Assembly (NCBI GenBank): GCA_023238725.1
Contig: CM041538.1
Coordinates: forward strand, 14,010,880 to 14,074,879
Direction of reading: 5' to 3'
Length of the DNA stretch: 64,000 bases
Source: Scortum barcoo
Taxonomy: Eukaryota > Chordata > Actinopteri > Centrarchiformes > Terapontidae
Every line of letters starts with the position of its first letter. The first letter of the stretch is position 1. The position numbers and the translations under genes are program-made. Of this stretch, positions 1 through 15,200 are shown in pieces. The notes below the pieces were generated by a model. The model made no database searches and was not told where the DNA came from. It worked only from the letters and a program-made list of their open reading frames with translations.

Positions 1-194
1 GTGGGATCTCTGTTTTTAACATCTCTGTAAAAACATGACAATAAATCATCTTGTACTGTGTTAGTGCAACTAGCTCTACATATCTGTACCAGACTCTGAA
101 CATTTTGACAGGTATGTCATCACACTGTTATGACTGGGTGGAGAGTCTAGTGCTGGGTAAGCAACACAGTATGAGGTCAACATGGCTGACGTAC

Positions 195-3100
195 TGTCTT
201 TAAGGCGTGACTGCAGGGTTTCTTCCATGAACTGGATGGCTGCGTCCCACTGGGGCTTGTCTGTGATGGAGCGGTCTTCCAGGGCATTGTGCTGGATCAC
301 CCTCTGAAACACACAGAACAAAATCACATTATTCACTGAGCTTCAGTGTAATCATAATGCATACTAAGTCCTGCAGATGTGTATTAGTTTGAATCAATAT
401 TAAAAGATCAGTGTTGTTATATCACACGTTCATGAAATTGTATCCTTGTAAACTGTATCCTTGCAGGCAGGTGAATGGATTTAGTGTGTGTTTACCAGAC
501 TGTCCATGGCCCTCTCATTCCACTTGTGCCTCTTGATGCTCTCGTCTTTCACAGCCTCCTTCAACTTGTCAAAAATGTCGTCCTGGTCTTTGCCTTTGTA
601 TTCAGCCATGAAGCGGGCAAACTCTTCCTGCAGCGTCTCCCAGGCAACCTAATGGGAGGCAAAGTATAGTTGGGAGAGAAAAGTCTCGTATTAACATACG
701 GCCATTGCCTGACTGAATATCTCTTGTATTTCTGCAGTCTGTGGCATCGTACTTGGACCACATACAAGTAGTGAAGAAAAATGAGTATGCTAAAATACTA
801 AATTATAGAATTTGAATGTCTGTAAAATGCTAAATTATTCAGTAATATCTCCATTTTAGCAACACCATGATTAATTTCTGAAAAATACAACAACAAAAGG
901 AACAAGTCAATTTTATAATGTATATTTATAAGTTTCCTTTTATCAGCAGAGGATCAAGGAAATAACACCAATATCCCTCTGTTCACACGCTGAATATCAT
1001 AATAATCACTTGTTTAAGACAGTCTGCATTACCTCCAGTGCTTTGTGTGGAAGCTGCTTGTCAGTCCACTGCTTGAGCTTGATGTCCACGGTGGTGTTAA
1101 AGGTACCCGAGTCCATTGTTTGGGCAGCAGGCAGGTAGATGTTCTCAATCACATGGGTGGAAACGCGTTCCCACAGCTTCTTCTGCAAGATGGACTCCCT
1201 GAGGAGAGTAAAAGACATAGAGACTTCTATTAAGTGGAGGACAGAAGATTATGTTTGGACTGACACGTAAGCTGTTGTGATTTTGGTTCTTGGTGTTTTG
1301 ACTTCAATTAACAAGCTGATTTTTTTTTCTGATTTAAGACGGCTCCAACAAGAAAGAGTGTTTGTAACAAAGTTCTTTCCAGGTGTCAAGCTCAGTTAAG
1401 TTAACTGACCCAAAGGGGTAAGAAAACAATGAGTGAAGAAGGATCGTTCTTGGCTGAGCTGCTTTCACCTGTGGTCAGTGCTACTGCAAATGGACTTGAC
1501 TGTAAATTCCAATACAGCTCCAGTCTGATCCTGTTAGCAGCAGCCAGCCTCCATACTCTCACTTCATCTTTCCACGGCAGTGTGGCAACGGAACAAAACC
1601 ATCCCCTGATCCCCTTAGACCAGACCAGTGTTGTGCCTCTCTCATTTATCATCAACACATGCTCATATTTCATTTGGCTCCCCTTTTGTTCAGGCTAGCA
1701 CTCCTCTCTGTCAATAAGCACTATCTCCAATAGTGCAGGCTGGCTGCTGGCTGGCTAACAGGGCCACCCCTGTTCCCGTTCGTGGGCCATTCATCAGAGT
1801 ATTGATCCAAGAGAACTGATGGCACGCACACTGGGGACGGCCAAACACCATGCATGCATCTCATTTAGCAAGGTTTTCCCCATCGGGGGTGAGATATAAC
1901 TATGCATTCATGTACAGATAAATGCAGATAAATGCACATGGAGATAGACCTGCAGTTTGCCCTAAAAATAGCTCATCTCCAGTTGAGTGCTGGAGTGCAA
2001 ATACACGATCTAATTGCCTTTAGACAAAGACCAGGTAGACAATTTTACACAGCTGAGTCGTCATAAGGTGGCACCTCATTAAGATGAATATTTTACATAG
2101 AGTGGATAAAACACCACTATATTAACATTGCTATTACAATCTAACAAAAGAAGGAAGCGACATGTCTTTCAATAATTGGATAACATCTTCACTCTACAAA
2201 AAACTAACAAAACCTTCTACCAGAGTGCCTGGTAAGTTAAAACAAGGAGAAACTACAGTTAAAATATTTGTGCTGGTAATAGTAATAAGTAGTAATAAAA
2301 ATATGTTTTCTATACAAATATAAACTTAGATTGGACCTAAATTTGTTGCTGATGCTTTTCTTATTTTATTTTTTTAAGTTTATTTAAAAAAACATTTTTC
2401 TTTAAGATAATAGGCACAAATAATGTAGCTAAATAGCTTATCTTTAACTTACCAGTGTTGTGGGGTCACTTGACTCAAACTAATGACTTCATCCAGGATT
2501 TCATTTTTGGCCTTTTCAAAGAGTTCATTCTGGAAAGAGACAAAAAAACATCAGTATCTTTACTACACACCTTTGGAGAATATTTATACAGTTCAACTGT
2601 TCTGTAACCCTCTTGGTTTTATCTTGACACAAATGATTAATTTTTCATAAACAACATTTGCTAAAATGGGGCCACCAATGAGCTCCCAATATTATAAAAA
2701 TATAGTTTTTTTTAAATCAAGTAAAAGTTAATTGCTCACCCTGTCCAACTCTCTCAGACGAGGGTAGTTATTCTTCCACTCTGTCTCCAAGTTGAAGCGA
2801 GATGCTGCGGTGAGGAAGAATGGTGAAAATGAATATTTGACTTAGACAAACCTTTGCAACATCAATATGGACAAACTCAAATTTAACATTTTGCTCAAGT
2901 CAAATGATCGTTTTTACACCTTTGATGTCAAGCTACATCAAATGGTAATTCTCTATAATCAACAGGCAATGGCCATAAAGGGTGAGGGCTCTCTTTGTTT
3001 TAACTTGGTATGATATAAAGGCAGCTCTCAGACTGCTAATGGTGCCTATCCTTTAATAAACGTGGATGAGGACACACTCACTCTCTTAACTGGTCCCTTA

Positions 3101-3212
3101 GGAGGAGAAGGGATCACGCACTCTTTATCAAAAGTCAGGGTTTTAGTTCTCATATATGCACACAGAGACAGACACAGTGACAGACACAGACGTGCACACA
3201 CACAGACACACG

Positions 3213-3271
<59 letters not shown>

Positions 3272-6200
3272 CCTGCTGTCCCCTATCCACAGTGGAGATT
3301 AGGCTAATTGCTGGTTTGTGGGGCCACGGTGGCGCCAAGCATGGAGGATGGAGGCCGGCTGTGTGTGATTTGATGGGATATGGATCGATACGCCACACAA
3401 TAGGCCTGTGGGAACTGTAGTCTTGCGGCCATAAATCTCCTGTGCTGTTAGCAATGGGCTTGTGATTGTCTGGACTAATTGCAGCTGGACCGTGGAAAGG
3501 TGTGGCAGGGTGGGCTGTGTAAAGCCAATACCGGGAGATGTGAGAGTCAGAAGAAGGGGAGGGGTATCACCTGTTCCCTGTACAGTTAATGGATAACATC
3601 CTACTGTTCATACATGTCCATTCACACTATTAAAAGATGGCTGAAACTGTAAAAAGGTGGTGGATGTAAACATTTACTTAATCAGTCAACCCTCTCTGAG
3701 ATAAAGTTTACTCCGAAAGTGCAGTCATACCTTTAAAGACATCAGCCTGCTGCTCAACGGACTCTCTCACCATCTTCCAGAAGCAGTCGGAGACGGCCAG
3801 ACTCAAGTTCTTTGTAGTCACCTGGTGGGCCTTCAGCATGCCATCCCTTGTTGCACACATACATTCATCGTTAACTTTAAATAAACTCATGCGATGAGGC
3901 ACTAAAGTTTGGAGAATAGGGTGTAACTTGCCTCAGTAATCTGGAGTTTTGGAAGAAGTCTTCTTCGTAGTCTTTAATTGAGTCTATGCTTTCACCGCTG
4001 CTCCCTGCACACAAATCGATGGCAAAACAAGTTGTGAGTAAATGTCAGTTCAGTTAATGCTGCATTTCATACAATAATAATAATAAATTCCAGACACAAT
4101 ACTGAACAAAACATTTCATACTTAGGAGTGCATTTAAACAAGTAAAGAAAGTTGGAAAAACTAAAGAAATTAAGAAATTCTCCAACTACCACAAAACGTG
4201 TTGTAAAAACAACTTTGTGAATTAGGACATTATCCTAAGCTCAAGACGTTATTAAATAGTGCCAATTTATATGCAGTATGATGGATTACTCAGTAGTACA
4301 TGTTACCTTTTCCAGTGACTACAGCAAAGTAACCCAAGGCTTTCATAGGAAACAGCTTGCCTTCCACTATTTGCTGGATCTGAAAGAGAAAATGTAAAAA
4401 CAAAAAGGACTCTCATCCTCATGCCAACCCACTTTGTAGTACAACCTTCCCCAACAGCAGACTGAGGGTCCACCAAGTTAAAATAAAAGTGCTCAGCTCC
4501 CTCCTGTGGAGTAGCTGCATACAGCTTCACTCACAGGACCCTTTATCCACTGGTGTTACAAAATCTGTATTATTGTATTATTCAGTTATTGTATTATTAA
4601 ATTTATCTTTAGGCTGGCTTCGCTTACAGTTTCTGCGATCTTGATGCAAATGCAACTCGATGGTGATTATGACTGATGTTACTGCTTTTAAATGAGTCAA
4701 GAATTTGCTGACTGACAGCACTAATAGTGCAAATTTGAAGTAATACATTGTTGTCCTCTTTCTTTATCGTCAGTAATGAGCCAGACGGATCCACGCTGTC
4801 ATCACAATAACTCTGATGACGTATCTAGCCATTAATCGTCTGCATAATCCTTTACTTATAAAGTAACATTTTCACTGTATTGCATTTCTGCGACAATTAA
4901 ACCATCTTACTCTGCTCGGGCTGGCCAGGTTTTTCTCAGCCAAGTCCACCTTGGTCAAGACAAAAATGGTCCTCTTCCCTTGGGGGTCCATCTGACTAAC
5001 CAAGTCCGTTACAATGCTCCGTTCTGCATCCACACTGCCATCTGGGGGGGATAACAGATAACAATGGAGGATTGTAAGAAGTTTGTCAAATAATTAAAGA
5101 CTGAGAACACATCAATGGGAAGTAAATGTGTACGCCTTTACATCTGACTGTTGAATAGCATACTCATTGCTCACCCTGAATACAGAGGATGATTGCATTG
5201 GGGTTCTGCATGTAGGCCTTGCTGATGCTGAAGATGGTTTCCTTAGTGTCTGATGCCATGCCTGTAGTCACCGTCTGAGAGAGACACAAATTTAAAAAAA
5301 ATAAAAAAAAACCCTTTATAAATTCGACAAAATCAGGACAACAATCCCACAAACATATGCCTTGTATAGCAAAGTAAAAAAAAGAACATGAAACATTCAC
5401 ATCTTTACAAACTCAAGAACTTATACTCACACTGATGACCCCTGGTAAATCAACAAGCACCATCCTCTGGATGCCAGGGCCTTTGACACTCAAGGATATT
5501 GTCTGACATGCAAAAAATAAACATCATTATTCTATGAAGCTTTACAGTGGTAAATCAGCAAGATGTAACTATCTAAGTAATCTGAAAGGAAGCACTATGT
5601 CCCACCTCAGAGCTGACTGTCTGACCCTCCCTCACACTCTTCCTCATCCTCAGCTCGATCTCATGCCTTAGAGCAGCCAGCTTCAGGGTGGAGGAAAAGA
5701 CCGGTTATAATGGTACAAACAGGTAAAAAAGTAAATGCTTAAATTCATTTGAGGTGGATGAAGCGAATGACATTCTGACTTACATCCTCCTCCTTAGTAA
5801 GGTCAAACTCTCGGCCACTGTCCTTAAACATGGCCACGTGGTGGGGGCCTTCACTTAGTGTTACCTGCAGAGAGAAGATGAGTATTGTCAACTGCTGAGA
5901 TAATTTAACAAAATCACCTAAACTGGGTTCTTACACCTTTTCCACTCGCAGAATACCTTCATTGTTGATTGTGGCAATAGTGATAAGTGCTGTCATTTTG
6001 TGGACATTTCTCTTCTGATAATATAGGTAGCAGGAATAAATGCAGAAATCTTTTTTTTCAGTGCTTTTAAAGAAAAGATTATTCAGACTTGAGCCAGTCG
6101 GGTAACACATACCTTGACAGGAGAGCGGGTCATCATCTCTCCTGAGCCCCTGGGGAAGATCCTGGCCTGGGCTATCATCTCCAGCACACTAGTCTTTCCA

Positions 6201-9200
6201 GCACTCTGATCTCCAACCACAACCACCTGAAAGAGAGGAGGGGGGAATGGGCGAGAGAAGGACAGTGAAATGGCATATGGACAAAGTGGAAAGAAATAAG
6301 AGATACAAATGAATAGATTTTGGTCTTAAGAGGATTAATTTCAACAAAAAAAAGAACTCATCAAAAAAAAAAAAATCAATGACTGCTCATTACCCTGGGT
6401 AAGTGGTCCTGAGTGTTGTAGTTGGCATCATAGTCAGACAAGATATCCAGGACTTCAGAATACAAGTCAATCAGGGATTTCTAGATAAAAGGAAACAGTA
6501 GTGATGAATATTAATGATATTTATCTTTACATTGCAATTAGCTAATCCTCTTGACTGGAGTGACAAAAAAAGCAGTGAATAACAACTTAAGGTATAGAAG
6601 AATAACTAAACCAACAGCCAAAAAACACTTGTAAGAGCATTACAAGCACTGGACCAGACAATTTCAGAAAATATTACTGTAAGATCTTGTTTGACATAAC
6701 AATCCCAGGAAGGGAAAAAATCTAAATGACATATTTATGTGTATCATGTGTATAAGTTTATATGTGCAACCCACCTTCACTTTCCTTTGGTGAATCCCCT
6801 TATCATCTTTTTGCAGCACCACCTTCCTTAACTCTTTATTCTCCTTCTCCAGTCTCTCCAGCATGCGCTGATATTTTAGCTATGGCATAAACAGCAGTCT
6901 CAGATTAACAACCAGCATCAGTAAGACTTCAATCTAAAAAACATTTTTTGCCAAAAACCTGGAGGTGAAATTTGATCTAGTGGTGCAGGAAGAAACAGTC
7001 AGTTACATTTTGTGAAAAGTGACACACAAACAACTGTACCTGCGTACGGAGCAGGTCTTCTTGAAGCTGGTCGATCTTTTCTTTGTCTGATGACTAAAGA
7101 TCAAGCAGGGAAACAGAGAAAGAACAGCAGCAGACTGAGTTAAAGCTTCCTTTCTGTTTTGAAAATTAGGGCTTCCCATTACTCTCAAGCATAAAATCCC
7201 ACCAGCACCATGAAGGATCACAACGTGCACACTGTATTACAGAGAGAACCAGTGTTGAGAGTCAAGTTAATGCATGAAGAGAGGAACAAATCTCAGATTT
7301 CAGGCAGAAATTACTCATTCTGGTATTACTTGGCTTCGATCAACAAGCGATTGCTTCACAAACAGGAACAAATAACAGAGTAAACCCTGAAAAGTACAGC
7401 TTGTGTAATGACACAATCATTTAGTCATAGCAGCTTGATTTTCGTTGTGATCATTTGATTATATTTCTTATACACTTGCAAACAAGTTTGTCAGGATGAG
7501 AGACAGGACAGAAAGCGAGAGACACAGCATACATGAACAAATGGGATTGGCAGCAGAAGAAAGGGAATTTTACAGACCAAAACACCAAACTATTATATAA
7601 AAAAAAAAAATATTTCTACACTACACAACAGGGACAGGAAGTGTGCTAAGTTACCTTCTAGTGATATGCACTATCAGTGTATTAAACAGTTGTGAATTTC
7701 CTTAATTCAGACTTGGTTATGCATTACAAAACTGCTCATGAGCTTAAGGCTTCAACCTGACAATAACATGGTCAACTCTCAAATTTTTATGTAGTTGGAT
7801 CCATTCATGGTAGTGTCAAAAAAGTGCAGCTCACACCATGCAGCGGGTTGCCACTCCACTCCATGCAGCGTTTCCGTACATGAATAGAGCGCTTCTGATG
7901 ACCGTCCATCCATTTGCATGAAAGAGTGAAACTAAGCTACGCCACTGAGCTTCTGGAACCAGGCTATGAAGGTCAATGCATGCCTTCTCCACGGACTGAC
8001 TGGCAAAGCAAATCTTGGCACAACCTGACATACTATGGGGTGATACATGGAGGCTACTATCAGGTATTGTAGGGGACAAAGTATTGAGAGGCCAATTTGT
8101 CTGCACTATAACTGTTCTAAAATGATTTTAAAAGGCTAAGGCCATGACTAAACGCAGAGGACTAGACACAAAGCACCTGTAAAATATAATGCAATCCAAT
8201 GCAGTGGCAGTGCAATATATACATTCGGTCAGAGAGGAGCTGTTTAATTCATGGTGGCGTTTTTAAGATGTTGCCATCTATCCATTCAATTTTAAAGAGA
8301 CTGAACATTTTTGGCTTAACAATGTATTCACTGTATGGCCACAGCACTGGAATGGATTACTGTGTTAATTAAATACTTTGCAGCTGTTCATGTTGTTGTG
8401 TCCTCCATCCCCTATATGTAAGGGCATAATAGAAAACATTGCCACTAAATTTGAATTTTCATTTTTCATATTAAAAGAGCTTTATTTAAAATGAAAATTT
8501 CCAGCTCTCTTCTTACAAATTCAGTTGGTTAAAGAGAAACTTAACATCAGCTGAATGTTTTTTTTTTTTTTTCTTTGCTGACCTCATAGGTGCAACAGAC
8601 ATAACTTTTTAATCAGAAAGGGCAGTGAAACACTGCTTTTCATTCTGGTGTTAAGTTACTCTATTATTTTGTCATGTGGCTGGTAGATATGAAACTGCGC
8701 TAGGACATATATTCTGTTTTTCATCTCTGCAGCTGTGCTCTTTTAGGAGGCGTCTGTGGGATAGGGCGGATCTAAGTGGATTGGGACCTTCACCTTGCGT
8801 TTCTGTTGAGGGGGGCTGGGGTTCGGAGGCGGACTGGGAGCAGGCTCTGGCGGTGGGGGGCGCGCACTACTGGCCGCTGCGGCCCGCCGGACCTCCTCCT
8901 CGTGCCGCTGGATCTGCTGCTGAATAAGAATGAGCTCGCCGAGCAGACCCTGCTGGGGTACGTCATAGTGAGAGACATAAAGGAGCGGCAACATAAACAA
9001 CAACCAGCAGCACGGCTGGTTAGCCACACAGGGCAACAACAGAGGAAACCTAGCCTGTGTCTGCGTCACTGGCGTTGCAGAATCATAATACAGAGCTCAA
9101 GTTTAACAAAATCAAGGTCTTTTGCTTTGATAATCTTGCCACCATCATCAGAGGAGGTGACTAATACCACAACCAGCACCTCTCGGCTAGTGGCAACAAC

Positions 9201-12200
9201 AGTTAAGAGTTGGTGTACAGTCTAATCCCTTTTCTGACCATCGTGCACCTCTGCAGATTAATGACTACTCCCTCCTTCACCATGAGTCAGGCAACACTAG
9301 AACTGATTTTCATCTTATGCTTTGCAGTACAAAATACAGTTGAGAGTAGAGTGGAAATCACTGTAAAGCTGAAATAATAACCAAGTTCAGACTACAATTT
9401 TTCAATGTGCTGCAACATAATGATGTTAGGACGTTCTGAACAGAATCGGTCTGATGAAGCTGAAGATGATGATGATTAAATAAGCAAAGCAAGCACTGGG
9501 ATATTTCTCTATCAGGGGTAAAGCACAAAGCACACTGTATAGCAGGTGAAATTTGCTTAGTTCAGGGATCCCCAACATATGACAACTTTTCACTGACTAT
9601 TTTTGCTTTCTGAAATACAGCTCTATGAAATGCACATACAAAACCTTTTAAATGCAGTCTGAAGTGAAACTTCCACTTTTAAGAGTTGTGTTAAGTTACA
9701 TGTGCTCATGTTGGAGACCATGACTGCAGGCTAAAAGCGGGGCGGGGAGTTCATTTTTTCATTGTTTAACACTTTGACTCTGTACAGTGTATAAACACAC
9801 ACAAAACATAAAAATAAAATAGCGGGACAGTGAAAGTGGTCATTTGATGGAAAAGAACAAAACAAAGTGAACAAGAAACAGAGAGGACAAGAGAAATTAG
9901 AGAAATGTGCATTCGAAGTGTTCTACCACAACCAGCTATATGATATAAGGCTCAAAAAAAGAACGGTCTCATGAAATAGATTTCTGCAAAAAAACAGCTG
10001 AAAGTAATGACAATGATCAATAACAGTGTGCATTAACTCTCAGGTTACATTCTGTCAGAATGAGTGCCATACAGTGTGCACATAGCAACAGGAAAACTTT
10101 CATGCAATACTACACTTTAGCACCTGCTGCTAAGCTGCTCTGTGGTGAGACTTGCATCAAAGTTTAGAAAGCAGACAATATTTTCATTTTCTTACCAAAA
10201 CATTGTCACACGGCCTCAAAGGCTCATCTTGATTATACTGTAGGCAACCAGGGTGAATCTTGAATTCACATTAAATAGGACAGATTGAATCAAAATGTAC
10301 CCACAAATAATATATATAATCCATATATGTTCATATAATTAGGGCTTTGTTAAGTTGATTTGGTGAGTTGAAATAAGGTGACACCGATCGCTGCTAGGTT
10401 AAGTGCTATGCTTTTATCCCTTGAACAATTTAAACTCATGTCTATGTTTCTTTGAGTGGATTTTGATTCAATCCACTATAGTTCCTGCCACTGAAGAGAA
10501 AGGTAGCCAGCCAAGCTGCAGATTTGAGCGGAGTGGGGTTGAGCACTGGTAGACTAGAGAGGACAAAAAAAACTGAGAAGTGTCAGCACGTTTTACAAAC
10601 TTGCCTTTTTGTATTGCTTGTCGCTGCCATCTTGCGTGGCTGCGGTAGAAGAATCTGTGGCTTTTAGTGGAGGATCGCCTGAGGTTTCTACCAGGAGAAA
10701 CACAACAACACACAATAAGGTTACTTCAGAAATGCATCTCTAATTATTGAGTGCTTAATTTAAACAAGCTTAGAGAGACAATAAAGCCCGTAGTGAAAAG
10801 AAGCCACACAGACATAATTAAAAGCATGCCTATGATGAGAAAAATAAAAGACCAGAGTGATGAAATTTCAAATGTTTGGAAAATCTTGCACTGAAACATA
10901 CATAATATGTATGTATAATACATTTACAAGTATATAAACAATACTCTACCTGGAGTTTTTGAATAAGTAATAAAAACACGCAAAAAAAGCAAAAAAGGTT
11001 AGATAGATAGTTCCATGCACGTAGATTGTTGGACACCATTTTCTGGCTGGAAAAAGCAGTTACTGTAAGATGAAATAAAACACCCTGGCAATTGTACGAA
11101 GCACAAAGAAAACTACCGAGAAGAAAATTAAAGAATCCAGACATTTCAAATTATTTAATCACTCTCTCTCTTTTCTAAAAAGGTCTAAGATATGTTATTG
11201 CTATTATTGCCATGCACAAAGCAAAGTCTGCTAAGCCATTAAAATGAAGCAAAGACACCACATCGTAATGCCATGTGTGTATTATCAGATGTGACAATGT
11301 ACACATAAACAGCACGATTATGTAAATACATAACTGAACTTTGCTTATTTTATGAGTCACAGCAGAGGTTTGGTCACACCTGGCCTGGCAAGTGCCCGTA
11401 TACATGACTTTGGAAGATTAGGTCTTTCCATATACCACTATACATTAATTAGTTTTAGAGCTATATTATTATCATTTATCTTTATTTTTAACAACCTTCT
11501 GGCATCATTCAAGGCATTTTGTCATAATGTAAAATGTATTTGTGTGCATTTTCCAAACATTTGAGAGGAAAACAGAAAAGCCAGACTGAGATCGCCCCAA
11601 AGATTAGTGAATGTTAGCGTCATTAAAGAAAGCAGCCCATACAGGCCAGGGGAGAGAGAGGGTGGAAGTCAAAGGAGGCAAAAAACCACATAGGTAGGAC
11701 AAAGCACAGCCAAGGACAGTCAGGTTAAAGAAAGTCAAAAGGGAAGAAGGGGACATACTAAAAGGTGAACACGCTGGATCTGCATTTGAGAGCTTTTCAA
11801 ACCAGGAAGATATTACTAAATACTAAAAATCATGGTGACCTATTGTCTCTATTTAACACTTATCTTAAACTGAACCATGAATTAGAGGACAGTAGCTATT
11901 CATATACTTTGAAAAAGGAGGAGAAAATGTTTGAAGTGATTGAAGTAAAAGGATATCACCCACAGGGTAAAAATGAACGTCTGCATAAATAAGCATACTC
12001 CTACCCTGAGAGTTTAAGATTAGACCTTTTCACCATCTTAGTGATGGGTCACACATTTGACTGAATACAGAACCTGCGTAACCGTGAACACTGCCATCGA
12101 TGATGGCAGCACTGGTCTGCACAGATAGCAGAACCGCTGCAAGCAGGAACCCACAACCATGCCAATACCGTGGCAAGATGGTGGTCAAACAGCGGCAGAG

Positions 12201-15200
12201 AGAAAAGAGGGGGGTGGGCAGCGCTACTGAGTGCGGGGTTTACACACCTAACAACAGATGCAGACCAGAAGCTCCTTTGACTTCACTACCCAAACTCACA
12301 CCTGTGAAGAATGCCGAGGAGGACAGGAGGGTAGAGGAGGAGGAGAAAGGAAGAACAACACAAGATAAAAATCATAAAAGACAGAAGCAGAGGGATGGTG
12401 GTCAAAGCAGGGACACAGCTACATGATGTGTATTAAAAACAAAGCCACTGCTGTGCCGGAACTTCGAGTGAAGAAGCCACTTAATGAGAAACTGTTAAAG
12501 AGAGATAAGCACACACCAAACTGGATCTGAACCTCAAGGAGCCCAAAATATTTTGTCATTACCAGCCTATCGAGAGGTTTCTCTATTTAAAAAGCATTTC
12601 TTTCCACTGGCAATATTTCTTTGTTACTGTTGCAATATGAGATACAATATTATCATTTCCTGATAATTAATCCTTGTTGCTTTCCTTGATAAGGAGGTTT
12701 GAGCTTCTCCCTAAGCATACTCAACCCCCTTATACTCTGCAATTAGGGATTTATTTAATTATTCAATACACTAAACTCCTACTCCCGAACTGGTTGCTTT
12801 CAAAATGGTGTGTTGGGTAGATTTCACGTGACGAGAGCATTCATCTTATCAAAGGACATACTTGCAAAATTACTTGTTAAAAGTGATGCAAACCAGTTTT
12901 GTGTGTTGTTAGATAATGCAATTTAAATAAATAACCAAAAGAGAAAAAGAACAGAAACACTTAATTTGAGTCTATTAACAGCCAGCACTGCTTAGCAATG
13001 TGCACCTGGTCCCATCTGAATGTATGGCTTTTCCTTATACCATGGTATAAGCCATGTATGTTTGGATTGATTACAACACTTTTAATCCAAAACATATTTA
13101 TTACTGGTTATTTGGTGTAAAAAGGGGCTCTTTCTAGAATCCTATGGCAACCACAACCAGAGGCAGGGGGGCTATTACAGAAAAGGCAGAAATTCAGAGC
13201 ATGAAGCAGGCTACTTGCTCAAACTTTTTCACAACTCTGAGTCTATGTTATCTCATTCTGCTCAGGTCACTCTGAGGTGAAGTAAACCACAAACCCCAAG
13301 TCTGACGTGCTGAAGGTCACCTAGCTGGATTGTTGGATACCAATAGATACCAATGCAGATGTGGAAGACAGGTTTACTTGAATAAACCCACTTAATTATC
13401 TTGATTTGAAAGCTGACACTGGATTAGACACTGATGTCTCCAAAAAAACGTTTTTTAAAATTTTGTAATGAGGCACAAACTTTACAAAGATATCGTTGAG
13501 GTTTTGTTTACTCACCAGAGGACAGGAGGCTTTTGAGGAAAGTGAAGTTCTCTCCTATCTTGTCAATGTCAGGTAGTAGTTTGGCTATTTCCTCCATCTC
13601 CGGCAGAGCTTTGGCCAGTTTATCTATAAATGCAAGAAAAAAATAAGTCAAGAGGAGAAGACAGACAGGTTGCTAGTCTTATCTCAAAATGCATAATTCA
13701 GGAGCCATGATTCATGGGATCATTTACAAAAGAAAGACAAGGCCAGGTATTAATTTTAAAAATGAAAACACTTACCAAAATCAATTTGTTCACTCAGTTC
13801 CCAGACAAAATCTGGAATGACCCAGTTGTATTCACTAAAATCAGGCAGCATGTCCTTCCATTCATCATAGGTCTGAAGATAAAATGACAGGCTTATGTTA
13901 CCTTCACATGCATTAAAGGTTTTCTGTTCAATAAGCACCAGTGTGCCATCAGAGCTAAAAAAAAAAAGGGAGGAGACAGCTCGAGACAGCTCTTTAAAAT
14001 GCCCAGGGGAAGGGTTTGACATAACAGCAGGCAAAACTAAGATGGTTAGGGAATAATTATGTTGTAAATTTTATATTCATCTCCCAGCTTTAGTTTACAA
14101 CTCTCTATCTCAGCGATGACAAGATGACAAAAGTTGGAGAATAGTTCAGAAACCCTGAGTTGGAGACACTCAACGCTAACCTTTTTAGCCGTGTACCCTC
14201 CTCCCACTGCCGACCCCAGCAGAATGTATCGTAGCTTTAGCAGCCGGGAAGCGAGGCGGATCATCCAGAAGTTTCGCTGCTGCTGGTAGCCACGGCCCCC
14301 AGAACCTGGGGGAGGCTTGGGAGGCCTCATGGGCAGCCGTGACATTGAGGTGAAGTAGCGGGCCGCCGTGCAATGAGGGGGTCGCTGAGGGTTGGTGTTC
14401 CCGGAGTAGCGGTGGTGGATGGCACGGGACAGAGGGTGCAGCTTCTGCAGCGGCACCCGAAATCTCACCCCCATGTTGGTGGAGACCAGGTTCCTGCAGG
14501 CCATGCTGGGACGATAGAGAAATTGACAGTAAATTACACAAACTCATCTTCCTCATGTGACCATAAACACCATGACCTCCAAATAAACGTAATCTTGGTC
14601 AAGTCTCTATCAGATAAATATATGACAACTTGGAACAAGGAAATCTGAAGTTTGTATTTGTAATTGTTTCTAAATCTGAAGCCTGTGACTTCATTAGTAG
14701 TGAACTGAACCTGCTGACTTAATATGCAGAGATTAACACAGTGTAATAAAATACATATCTAAGTTAAGTTACACTAGCTAGTGTACATCTGTGATATTAT
14801 GTCTAACTATCCATTTGTAAGTTGTCCCTTCAGTAAAAGACAGAACCACTGAAAGTTGCATCCTGCAGGCAAAGAGAAGATACAGCACATAATTTAAGGT
14901 TGTAAGCTAAAGTTACCTGTCAGCAACAGACATTTAAACAACTCTGTAAATACATCAAGCATGTTCACTATCCTATACTAACTTAGCTAAACAAAGGCAA
15001 TCTTAGGCAGTGTCCTCAATCTGGATCGTGGTGGTCCAAGGGCAGCAACTCTTCCTTAGCCTCTCAGTGCTGCTCTGATGTATCTGCTATCTTCCTCTAC
15101 TATCCTCTAACTTTGAAACACTAAGTCATTGTTGTGAGATACTGTCATTATTTTGATATACTGAGTCTTTATTTTGATACACAATTAATATTTTGCGATA

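Noticed and set aside
3062..3398. Long open frames on both strands rich in His/Thr or Cys/Val
   Set aside because: They are produced by the CA microsatellite; no start, splice or family support.
8776..9225. 149-codon plus-strand open frame
   Set aside because: It is the shadow of GC-rich OPA1 exon 5b on the opposite strand; the minus frame carries recognisable OPA1 sequence.
12100..12426. 108-codon plus-strand frame rich in Arg/Lys/Glu
   Set aside because: Low complexity, inside an OPA1 intron, with no splice partners or recognised family.
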